Source: Stachybotrys elegans (taxonomy: Eukaryota; Ascomycota; Sordariomycetes; Hypocreales; Stachybotryaceae). From it: 64,000 bases of DNA. A program made the translations under genes and the position numbers. Location of the stretch: contig JAGPNK010000001.1 in NCBI GenBank assembly GCA_020746835.1, positions 3,844,001-3,908,000 of the forward strand, given 5' to 3'. Position 1 is the stretch's first letter. Each line of letters opens with the position of its first letter. Shown here in pieces: positions 33,511 through 43,692 of the stretch. The notes under the pieces were generated by a model. It saw only the letters and a list, made by a program, of their open reading frames with translations, was not told the origin of the DNA and did not search any database.

Positions 33511-34557
33511 TTATTCGTCCACTTCCATGCGGTTGACCTCCGTGTCGGGAGCACCTCCTGCAGCGGCATCCTTGCCATCGTCCTCGGCGTCCCGAGTCGA
33601 CCGTCCCGAGTCCTCCATCTCCACGTCTTCTCCCGGCTCGGGTCTTGACCCTTCGGTAGGTGGCATGGGCGAGGCGTCGCGGCTGGGGGCTTGGCTGCCG
33701 CTCCGGGAGAGCGAGGCGATGTTTGCGGATGCTGGTCGGAGGGAGTCGGGTGCGGGAGTGCCTGCGGATGGCGTCGCGACGCCGTTGGGTATTGACAGCT
33801 GGTTGGACTCGGCGTCGCCCTTGGGCTGCGTGTCCCCGTCAGGGTGCGGCGTCTCGGTGCGGCTCGGCTCGTTCCTAGGCGTCGGCGCCGCCCCGTCCTC
33901 CTCGTCGGCATCGTCCATGCCCTCCCTCCTCTCGACCTCCTCCTTCTCGTCCCTGATCTGGCGCCGCAGCAGCATGCCCTCCTCCATGATGCGGTTGAAC
34001 TGGTTCTGGCGCTCCTTCCACGTGAGGCTATACGTGCCGCTCTCGCGCTCCAGCTCGCGGCACTCGTCCTCGAGCTTGGCCAGGTTGACGAGCTGGTCCT
34101 CGCGCGGGCGCAGCAGCCGGTTCGAGGTGATCTTGTCGGCGAGCTCGTCAAACTTCTTGCGCTGGGCCAGCTGGGCCCGCGCCACCTCGAGCTGCTCGCG
34201 CAGCTGCACGTTGTTATCACGCACCGCCTGGCACTCGGCGAGGATGCGCTCCTGGTCGGCCTGGTACCTCTCACGCTCGCGCTGGTTGGCGTCGTGCAGG
34301 AACTGCAGCCGCGTGATGGTGCTGTTCAAGGCGGCAAAGTCGAGCGTCAGGTCCGTCCTGAGCTGCTCGCTCGGCGGGACATCACTGGCGGCGCCGTTCT
34401 GGCCGTTGGGGGCGGATGCGAGGGTGGTGTTGACGAGGGAGGAGATGGTGCCGAGGCGCTTTGTGATTCGTTTGAAGGGCTTTTCCTCCACGTTGAGCAG
34501 GCGAGTCTTGTGGAGCTCAAACTCCTCCTCGGTATCGAGCAGCTCCCACGACGTCAT
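33511..34557 (-). CDS. THO complex subunit 7 (THOC7/Mft1-type)
   Basis: Component of the THO complex, which couples transcription elongation to mRNA packaging and export. One exon gives 348 residues from the first ATG (34557, MTSWELLDTEEEFELH). The N-terminal 200 residues are the THOC7-type coiled coil, with KTRLLNVEEKPFKRITKRLG, TLDFAALNSTITRLQFLHDA and long charged heptads rich in R, E and Q. The C-terminal 140 residues are disordered and rich in P, S, T and acidic residues, with SP/TP sites. It diverges from the CCCH zinc-finger gene over 372 bases, so they may share a promoter. Both have RNA-related roles. Confidence 0.82.
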   Translation of the reverse strand: MTSWELLDTEEEFELHKTRLLNVEEKPFKRITKRLGTISSLVNTTLASAPNGQNGAASDVPPSEQLRTDLTLDFAALNSTITRLQFLHDANQRERERYQADQERILAECQAVRDNNVQLREQLEVARAQLAQRKKFDELADKITSNRLLRPREDQLVNLAKLEDECRELERESGTYSLTWKERQNQFNRIMEEGMLLRRQIRDEKEEVERREGMDDADEEDGAAPTPRNEPSRTETPHPDGDTQPKGDAESNQLSIPNGVATPSAGTPAPDSLRPASANIASLSRSGSQAPSRDASPMPPTEGSRPEPGEDVEMEDSGRSTRDAEDDGKDAAAGGAPDTEVNRMEVDE

Positions 34558-34929
34558 GGTTGCCGTCAATGTAGCAGATGGGGGGATATTACGGCTGTTG
34601 GATTGATGTGTTACTGCTCCATTGGATGTAGACTTTTGGGCTTCAGCCTCGTCGATTGTTGATTGATATTAGGCCAATCATTGATCGTGTTCTGTGTGGA
34701 TCGACTAGGCTGAGATGCTGCTGACTAACGCACATTGAGGTATGTATCAAAGCTAATTCTGACATGCTCCACATCCTTCCATCCCACCTTCTAGTGACGC
34801 ACCTGCGCCATCTTCCTGCATTTTCCTCCTCCAACTTAATAATTGCCTTTGTGTGATATCTGGAACACAAAAGCAGAGAGGCTTCCTAGGATTCAACCAA
34901 CTCCTGGATTTGCTGCAATCGCCAAAACT
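34558..34929. promoter_or_regulatory. Shared promoter region of THOC7 and CCCH protein gene
   Basis: Divergent region of 372 bases between start codons. No recognisable element beyond CT-rich stretches on the plus-gene side near 34780-34830. Confidence 0.5.
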
Positions 34930-36509
34930 ATGACCGAGGAAGACAAGGAGCTTCTTGCGCGCATCAGCCAGCTTGCTGGTATGTTATTCTCCAAACCACC
35001 TTATTTATGTCGGACGATGCTCACAAGATGCAGGCCAGATCAATCGCCACAAGAACCAGCAGGCCGGACATCAGCCTGCACCTAGCTACCATCCGCCGCA
35101 ACACCGACGTACGTGCGTCCCGTGATAAGTTCGACGCGTGCGATGCTAACACACCCTCAGATAACACTTACCGCCATGCAAGCGCCCCCTACCCCCTCGA
35201 GGTCGAGGTCGTGGCGGTCATCGCCCTCCGACTGTTCACCACCATCGTACCTTGAATCTCGTGCCCTCGCGGACAGCTACCCCAGCGGGCGCCGAAGGAA
35301 GCCCCGCCTCAGACTCCACAGCCTGGGTGTCTCGAACCGACCGACACAGACAGCTCATCAACGCCAACGTCTATGAGAAGGAGAGCCAGAACCGCGCCAA
35401 AGCCATCGAAGAGACTCGGCTGCGCAAGATCAATAGTCACCACAGCCGAGAGAAGCATCAGTTCGATGCCTTTGTTCAGCACCAGGCAGGCGCTGGTCAC
35501 GGTTCGACTAATGTGGCTACTTCTACAGGCAAGAACGAGATTACAATCGACGGCATCCGCTTTGGGGTCATGGACGGCGGAAAGAAGTTGGTCAAGCTTC
35601 AAGGTAGGCCCGCGAACGCCGGCAGCCGGACGAGAACCCCCACAGCTTACTTTCTTTCTGGAGATGACTTGAACTCTGCGTCCACCACCCCCAAGACTAC
35701 AACCATCGCAGGCGTCAAGTTTTACCGCACCAAGACGGGTAATCTGGTGGCCAACCGGATTGTCCAAAGCCATCGGTACGTGTCACGACACTCGGCGTGG
35801 CCACTGCTAACTCTGCCTAGCCGCTCCGGCAAAATCAGGAAGAACGGCCAACGATGCAAGATCTTCTCCACGACGGGTAATTCATCTTTTCCACGACTGG
35901 CGCCGCAGAGAAACGCGAAGACCTGGACGCCATGGGTATGGTACGTATGATATATTTACTGACGCTGTATCTGTGTTTTTTTTAGGTTCTTGCCCGAAGG
36001 GCCCGACCTGTCGTTATACGCATGACCCTCACAAAGTGGCCATCTGTAAAGACTTCCTCAAGGACGGAACGTGCGCGCGTGGCGAGTCATGCGACCTCTC
36101 GCACGACCTCCGCCCGGAACGCGTGCCCAACTGCCTGCATTATGCCAAAGGCCACTGCGCCAAGGCGGACTGTGCGTATACTCACTCCAAATCCCCTGCA
36201 GGTGCCCCCGTTTGTGCAGACTTTGGTTTCTACGGATACTGCGACAAGGGAGCCGAGTGTACTGAGCGACACGTCTTTGAGTGCCCCGACTTTAGCAACA
36301 CAGGCCGGTGTAAAAACAGGGGATGCAAGCTGCTGCACCGGGAGAGGGCAAGTGTCCTGAGAAGAGCAGACGAAGCTGGAGAGGACGTTTCGAGTGACGA
36401 GGAGGCCGACTCGGACGATGTGGACTCGGACGAAGTGGCCGAGTTTATCGAAGCCGACTCGGATTCAGACACGGAGACGGAAGGCCCCAAGAGCTTCCTG
36501 CCCATCTGA
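34930..36509 (+). CDS. CCCH-type zinc finger protein, ZC3H3/Red5-like
   Basis: Nuclear RNA-binding protein; related proteins act in poly(A)-dependent RNA processing, export or exosome targeting. Exons read: 34930-34985ish (ends ...SQLAG), next from about 35034 to 35107, then from 35161, 35664-35775, 35821-35876 and 35986-36509. Five consecutive CCCH fingers lie in the C-terminal half: CKIFSTTG...H, CKDFLKDGTC...H, CLHYAKGHC...H, CADFGFYGYC...H and CPDFSNTGRC...H. The tail is acidic with SDD/SDE repeats. In the third exon the frame that starts DNTYRHASAPYP does not continue into the frame encoding RGRGRGGHRPPT and HHHRTLNLV; one base appears missing in a C run near 35192-35196. The intron 35604-35663 (60 bases) is a multiple of three with no stop, so it may be retained. 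Confidence 0.8.
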
Positions 36510-37769
36510 TGAACTACTAACACCAAGCGCTCCTGTTTTATCTACCCCCCGTTCGCTTCTTGCCCACCTCACCGCTGCTTGTTTGCGCCGCTGCGAGATC
36601 TGGACGAGGACAGATGTACCGATATCTGTCTCCTTGACCAGCTCTTGTGGTGACACCCACCTGTCTGGACGGGTGAAGGCGATGAGTATTCGTATCTTGA
36701 TATTTTGGTTATCTGGGGCGTCCTGGAGAAGATTTAAATCAGAGATACCCACACACGCCAATCTGCGTAGGACATTGATATCCCTTGAGCAGGACTCGCC
36801 AACGAGGTCAGAAGCCTTACTGGAACGGGGTAGAATGGAGAGAAGAAAAAGAAATAAGCCGAACCCAGGGAAGGAATGGCGCTGAAGATGAAGATAGCAA
36901 CAGCGCCAGCAATATAGCAATACTGGCAAATCAGTGGTAGTAAAAGAATAAGAACATGAATTAGCTGAATGATGATGATTTACGCGATATATCTTGACCA
37001 TGGCCTTGGTGTTGAATGCGTATAAGCGACAAAAGGCATGGTAGTCATTGCCAAGACCGCCCTCCCTCCTTCCCTCTCCACTGGCCACTAATTACGGATA
37101 CGGTGATCGTGCCCCGGCCGATTGACCCCTCAGCGTCTAGACCCTCCCTCCCGTCTTTTCTCCAAAAATTGACGGGGAGGAGACGATAGAAGGAGGGGCA
37201 TTCCTGACCATGGTTCTTCTTTTGTCTAGGTGGCATAGACCCAATACTGCTGGCAGCACGATGGTCCGGCAGTGCAAATGTCCTCGCTCCCATCGCTGGT
37301 GCTAAGGAGCGTGTCCACCAAGCGACGAACAGCCAACAACATCCATCCCACCACCATCGCGCTACAGCCGTCTCCTTTGGGGGCATGTTGGCTGACAGTG
37401 TAAGCCAATAGTAAGACGTGGGGATAGTCTACGGGCTAGGGCTGAAGCGCCGCCGCTGCTGATCTTGATAGCCGAGTCCAACTACGGCTGCGGCTGGACA
37501 AGGAGGAGCAGCAGCAGCACAGCCTGTCTGTCATCGCCCATCAGCATCAGAGCTGCAACAGGACCCGACAGCACAGCCCTTCCTTCGTCATTCTGCTTCC
37601 CCCCTTCTCTTGACGGCGCTTATACAAGGAGAGGTTGCGATTGCAGTGTCTCCCTGATAGTCTATCTACAATACGCAACATACTTACCCACGATACCTAT
37701 TTGCTAGATCATACCTACTTCTTGCTCGAACCCCTCTTATCACCGACTTGAGCATACCTCACCGTGGCC
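36510..37769. other. Intergenic upstream of Nif1-like gene
   Basis: About 1.26 kb with no supportable gene on either strand. The final 350 bases (from about 37420) become CT-rich and are probably the promoter and leader of the Sel1-protein gene. An open minus-strand frame of about 200 codons lies at 36465-37088 but lacks any family signal. Confidence 0.55.
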
Positions 37770-39898
37770 ATGGGCCTACGCGATCTCCTCCGGCGCAAGG
37801 ACGCGGTGGGTGAGCCTCCGGTGCCTGACGAAGAGACGTACCGCCGCATCAACGGGCCCGAGTTCACCTTCATCCGCTCCGACACGCACACCCACGACAT
37901 CATCCACCCGCCCGACCTGCCCGAAGACAACCGCTACCTGGCCGCTGCCAAGGAGCCACGCAAGTCGCGCCGAAGCCTCGATTTCCTCCGCGGCGGCCGC
38001 TCGCGCTCCCGCAGCGCCTCCGACGTTGGTGGCAGTGGCGGCGGCGCCCCCCAGCACCGCGTGCACCTCGGCCACGAACCCTCCGCGGGCCCCGTGTCGG
38101 AACATGTACCCCGAGACCTGCCGGACATTGTCCTCCCCGTCGACGGGCAGGATGAAGCGCAGTGGGAGAAGAGGGCGACAATGCTAGCCTCGCAGAACGA
38201 GCGCGCCACGAGCCGGCCCTCATCGTCGTCGGCGAAGCGCAGCAGATCCCCCAGCGCGAGCCGTGTTGTCTCGTCCAAGGCGATAGACGAGGATATCCAG
38301 GAGGCTATCCGGCTGCATGAGGAGGGTGACCTAGAGCAGTCTACAAAGCTCTTTGGCCGCCTGGCGGACCCGGACGGGGCTAACAACCCGCTGAGCCAGG
38401 TGCTCTATGGACTTGCGTTGAGGTGAGTTTGCATTGCGCAAGGGGGATATCAAATGCCCCTAAACCTGTCCCTGTCAGACCCGTACGTCGTGTTGGTGAT
38501 GGCGATGCAAGGTTGTGAGAAGAGGGGAACATGTGTATAACACGACATAAACATACCTCCCACCAGGACCCTACTGACAGCCGTTGTGTGTAGACATGGA
38601 TGGGGATGCGCCCCCGATCCTGCCATCGCCGTGCGATATCTCTCCGCCGCCGCATCCAACGCTGCCGCCGTGGAACAAATGGCCCTACAGGCCGGGCTCA
38701 AGAAGGGCGGCGCTGCCAAGGGCGAACTCGTCCTCGCCATCTTCGAGCTGGCCAACTGCTTCCGCCACGGCTGGGGCATCCCCAAGGACCCCGTGGCCGC
38801 CAAGCAGGTAAGATTTGGCCCTGCCTTTTTGTTTACATCGCATCATGGTGCCGGAAGTTGCTGATCTTTTTTTCTCCGGCAGTATTATGAGACAGCGGCA
38901 AATCTCGGAGACAGCGGTAAGTTCTCCTCCCGAATACCTACTCTTTGCCACGCATGAATGGAAGTGCTTTTGTTCTGCCAGAGACTTGGGGTTGACTAAG
39001 ACATTGTCTCTCTTGCCGCAGACGCTATGAATGAGACGGCCTGGTGCTACCTTGAGGGCTTCGGCTGCAAGAAAGACAAGGTGTGTAACCACCAAATCCC
39101 CAATACCAGCCAATCTGCTTCCCCTACACATACATACACACACAGAGAGAGAGATAAGAGAGAACGAGAGAGCCAGTCGCTAAGCCTCAGCTGCTCGGCA
39201 CGCGCGTGGCTCGGTTGCTGACGCCTCGTGGCTGCCCAACACTCCCCCTCTTCTCCTCATCATCCTTCCCTGGTTTTAAGCATGGATCGAGATCACCAAT
39301 CGTGATCATCATCCATCGTGTCTCACACCGGCGCTCTATCGGGCCACTCTCCTACCAGATTGCGCGGATGGTCATCCCCAGGTCGTCATCACATGAGGCT
39401 GACTTGCTGTGCAGTACGCTGCAGCCCGGTACTATCGACTGGCTGAGAAGGCTGGGAATAAGACGATAGGCAACACATGGTGAGTCGATACGCATAATTT
39501 CTCTCCCTGCACTCACTCCCTCTCCTCTTCCTTCAACACCATTACCCTGGCCTTCAGCTGCTGTACACTCCCCTCCCTCACCTGCAGAAGCAAGACCAGC
39601 TTTCCCCGGTATTCGACCCGACACCAAGGCACTGCATGCCTTGATGCGCAGCAGGTCAGCCCAATGACTGCTTGAGGAGGGGGGGCGGACATTATTCTGC
39701 AGCTCTGGTCTGCATGCTGCAGCGCCGCTCCACGGTACTCTTGCGTCTCGGCTGGCGGTGTGCAAAGCATACCGAGCGTCCCAGAGCCTATCATTTCCTC
39801 CCCGTCAAAGCATTTTGATTCTCCTTCCTTGCACTGATCTTGCTAACGCATTTGCGCCTCTCAGGATCTGGAAAGACAAGTACGGACCTCCGCAGTAG
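37770..39898 (+). CDS. Sel1-repeat protein, Nif1-like cell-cycle regulator
   Basis: Six exons (37770-38422, 38594-38807, 38883-38916, 39022-39080, 39415-39479, 39865-39898) give 352 residues. The N-terminus MGLRDLLRRKD and the segment FTFIRSDTHTHDIIHPPDL match fungal proteins annotated as Nif1-type; S. pombe Nif1 binds the Nim1 kinase and inhibits mitotic entry. The first 190 residues are otherwise disordered, with R/S-rich stretches. Sel1 (TPR-like) repeats run from about residue 190 to 345: DIQEAIRLHEEGDLEQSTKLF, YGLALRHGWGCAPD, FELANCFRHGWGIPKDP, NETAWCYLEGFGCKKDK and YYRLAEKAGNKTIGN. The last four coding exons are only 34-65 bases, and two introns exceed 330 bases, so gene finders may miss the 3' end (IWKDKYGPPQ). 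Confidence 0.85.
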
Positions 39899-41804
39899 TA
39901 GTCCACAAGCGGCGTCCCGCCCAAGGAAGACATGTAGAAGTAGATGTAGGATAACACAATATCCAAGTTAGCTTGTTGAAATGCGCAGAAAGTCTCAGAA
40001 CTTCAGGACACACTGCCGTCGCAGAGAAAGTCACGATTGCAAATGCGCGCACCACTTCCCATCTCGATCCCCCGAACCAACCCGCCATTCCAATATCAAG
40101 CAAATGCAAAAATGGAACAAGCGATGAAGAAAAAAGCACCCTCCCCTACCTTCGATGTCTTAGCTGCCCAACAAAAGCCAACCTCATGACCACATAGCCA
40201 CACAAAGAACCTACGACAGCAGAAAAGAGGAAGTGAGGGAGGGGGGGGGGGACAACAAACCAGGTCACGAAGCGGCCGTCTATGCGGCCAGTCGCGACCT
40301 GTCACATATATGGACCACGAAAAGCCCAACCTCTTCCATTTTCTTACTCTCTTTTAGTGGCTGGATGACGTTTCGACCGAGACATTCATCACATCACACC
40401 TGCAAGAAATAGAACCCATGTAAAAATAAAAAAAATAGGCAGAATGATCCTTACTTACATGCATGCCAAGGTGCATTGCATGATGTGTTAGATAGATAGC
40501 ATAGCTGCCCGAGCCACCACCGCCGCCGCCGCCATACTCACCAGCCCCAGAGTAAGGCATCACTGCCTGTCTTCGCCGTGGGGGAGGGGGGGATGGCAGC
40601 CTCGGCTCGGCGGAGGAGAGGAGCCAACCTCTTCGCTGGCCCCCCCCCCTCTCTTGACATGCAGGCTGCGACTCGCATCTCTCTCCGTCCGCCCGTCCAT
40701 GTGAGTGAGCTGCCTTGCATGGCAATCAGTCCATCATGCCAAACATCGTTCCATCCTTCTTGTGTGTGGGGAAAAAGCCGAGCATGAGGAACTTTGTCAA
40801 GGGGAGCAGCAAAAACACCTCATTTGTTGGTCGGCGATTGTTTTCTAAGCTGGTGGTTTTTACTGGCGACTTTCACATTTTTGTTATGAGCAAGAAAATT
40901 GAGAGAGGAAATATCTTTTCATTGACAAAGGAAAAATAACCTGAGATCGGTTTGTCTCGGTTCGTTATAGAAGGATACTATGTAGTGTAAAGGAAAAGTA
41001 ACAAAGGAGTTTCGTTCATAGTTCATAAATCCTCATCGTTTCGTGGTGTGCCATTCTGTCATCGCTTCCCATCCCAATCGTAAAACAACCCCCGTAAAGA
41101 CCATATCCATCCGCCCCCCTATACCTGCCGACAATACTGAACCAGGCTCCTCCGGGGGCACCCGTCAATATACATAATTTGCTGGACTGGAACCGGTAGA
41201 ACTGTCTGCTGTAGCCCGTTCCTCACCACTCCAGGACCTGGCCCGGAGGGGAGCGTCGGGTAATGAAGTGAAAGCCAAGCCAACCAATCAAATAAATAAA
41301 AAGGAAAAGGAAATAAAGGAAACAAGGAGAAGCATATACCATAAGTGTTTAAGAAATAGACAGTAAGAATGGCCTCATAAGAAAAACAAGAGGGGCAAGG
41401 AAAAAAGCACAAAATAATCCGAAATGCACGCTCGCTTGCTAGATCCAAGAGGAAATCAGAAAAGACCCCAAAGAGATATCCAGAAGAAGGCATCCAAGGA
41501 TGGAAGTTTGGTGCGTGAGCAACATGTCTGAGAAAGGCGTTGTTTGTTGAGGAGGAGGAGGAGGAGTGTTTTGAGCGTGAGCTTGTGGGAGAAACATGTA
41601 TGCCAGTTGTAATCCAAGGACACTAGGAGATGGAAGGAGAAATAGGAGAGAGAAAGGGTCAAGAACCCAAGGAGACGAGATGAGAGAAGAGGAGAGGAGA
41701 AGAAGGGAAAGGAGAAGAGAAAGAGGCCAAATAAATCCAAATACTGTCGAAAAAGGGCCATCGCGAGATGTGTTGTGGCTGTCGTCTCATTTTTGGGGCA
41801 CACT
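39899..41804. other. Intergenic between convergent Nif1-like and bZIP genes
   Basis: About 1.9 kb with no supportable gene. It holds an 11-base G run at 40241-40251, AG-rich stretches near 41260-41720 and AT-rich patches. Part is likely 3' UTR of the two flanking genes. Confidence 0.55.
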
Positions 41805-43692
41805 TCATAACTGTGCTTCGTTGCATTGCTGCTGATTCTGACTGTTGCATTCTGACACCATTTTGGCGAAATTCCTAACCACCTCGCTGGGGATCTGGTC
41901 CCAGAGAAGCGATCGGGTGTAGACGTCGGCGGCGCCGTTCTGTTTGTTGTTGGCTCGCATCGCTGCGAGCGCCTCGGCAAGGTTCTTGCGGCCCTGGCTC
42001 GTGCTCCTCTCAGGAGCGTTCTGCAAAAACTGTTGATCGTTGACACCGTTGTACTGCGCGGCCGACATGGAGAAGATCTGCTCGTTGGTCTGTTCCTCGG
42101 TGGGCTGCGTGAGCGAGTCGCCGAGTTCCTGGAGCATCGAGGGCATGACGCTGTCGACGTTCATCGAGTTGACCTGCATGCTGGGCACCGAGGGCGAGGC
42201 CCAGGTGGTGCCCGATGGCTGAGGTGCCATGGCGCGCACGCCGCTGGGCTGCGAGTTGATGCCAGCATCCTTGAGGACGTTGTCGAGAAGGGCAGCCGAT
42301 GCTTGCCTCACATCCTCGGAGACGGTGAGGGCAGGAGGAGCCGAGCGGCTGGACATGACGAAAGCGCCCACGAGGAAGAGCATGAAGAGCAGACCGCCCT
42401 GAGAAGCGCTCTTCTCTCCGTCGACAGCAACCGTCTCGGTCTTTCTGGCAGGCACGACGGCCATCTCGGGTCGGACAGTCTCCGCCTCGGTGGCATAGTC
42501 GTTGATGAAGCCGTGGTTGTTGTCGTCCCACGAAGCGCCCATGCCCATGCCTTCCATCTCGTCGTACGAGTTGCCGGAGAATACACCGTTGGTGGCGGCG
42601 TTCGGCGTCGCGCTGCTCTCGTATCGCTGGATGTGATCAGTGAGGACGCTGACCTTCTTCCTCAGCTCGCCCGTCTCGATGGTGTGGATGCGGATCATCT
42701 CGTCCTTCTCGTGGGTAAGGGCGTCGACGTATGTGGCATAAGAGTCCTTCTCCAAGACGAGCGAGTCGATTCGGGCCCTGAGGTTGACAATCTCATCCTC
42801 CAAGTCAGCCATCACGACGGTGAAGTGCTTCTTCTCATCCTCAAGACGCTCAGTGTGGAGCTTCTTTCGCTGACGAGAGTCGAGACTGTAATGTGAGTGT
42901 CAGTACCAGGCTATAGGGAGAACAACGCGCCGGGGAGAAAACTTACGCTGCCTGTCGGTTCCGTAGCAGGCGCTTCTGCTGCTTGAGCTCTTTGATCTCT
43001 TGCTCATCGGTGGACTGAGCAATGAGATGGTCGATGTTGCTGAGGTTGCGCTCGGCAGGGATGTCGAAGCGGGCGTTCTTCTTGCGGATACCGTCACCGC
43101 GTCGGAGATCGTTGTGAGAGCGAATGGCAGGGCTGTTGGGGCGCATCTTCTTGTTCATGGCCTGGCCCATCCAGTCCTTCTGGGGGGAGCCGGGGATCGA
43201 CTGGTCATGCCCTCCAAGAGCACCAAAGATGTTTCCAGCCGGAGCAAAGGGCGTCGGGACATGCATAGCCCTCTGGAAGATGGAGCCGTTGGTGTCGTAG
43301 TCACCCATGGCATCGAAGGGCTGGATGGCCGAATTTGGGGCATGGTCCATGCTCCAAGGGTTGGTCTGAGAAACGAAGTGCTGGTGGGTGTTCTCAGCAC
43401 GGAGGAAAGGGTTGTTGCTGGTGTGGGTAGCGTCCACGAAGGGGTTGTTGGAGGGTAGGGACTGCATGTCGACCGACTGCCAGTCCTCGGTCTTGGGGGA
43501 GAAGAGGACCGAGCCGACGGCGAAGGACTCTCGACGGCTGTCGTGCATCGGGGGCGATAGCTCGAGACCCGAGTCGACGGCACTGTGATCAAGAATGTTG
43601 TCGTCGAACCCGGTGTGGTCGGGGTCTTCGAACAGCTTCTGGTGACGAGAGGTGTCCACGGTGAGGGACGCTGTGCGGTAGAATGGTTGCAT
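41805..43692 (-). CDS. bZIP transcription factor with a predicted membrane segment
   Basis: Two exons on the minus strand (43692-42947 and 42885-41805) give 608 residues. The basic region and zipper span roughly residues 235-315; RNRQAALDSRQRKK fits the N-x7-R basic motif, and the intron cuts inside it (RQAA-LDS). Leucine heptads follow (LEDEIVNLRARIDSLVLEKD). The N-terminal third is rich in N, P, S and D, with NPF motifs. The hydrophobic stretch GGLLFMLFLVGAFVMSS at about residues 410-428 could be a single transmembrane helix, as in membrane-tethered ATF6/CREB3-type factors. A Q/N-rich C-terminus follows. I cannot assign a named orthologue. It lies at the end of the gene desert, with no divergent partner nearby. 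Confidence 0.85.

Noticed and set aside
33527..34606. Plus-strand open frame of 359 codons opposite THOC7
   Set aside because: Antisense shadow; serine- and arginine-rich translation results from the complement of THOC7 codons.
36465..37088. Minus-strand open frame of about 207 codons overlapping the CCCH gene 3' end
   Set aside because: No family signal, overlaps a supported gene, and has no convincing start or leader.
39081..39414. Intron-encoded box C/D snoRNA in the long Nif1-like intron
   Set aside because: I looked for RTGATGA and a paired CTGA with flanking stem and did not find a convincing set.
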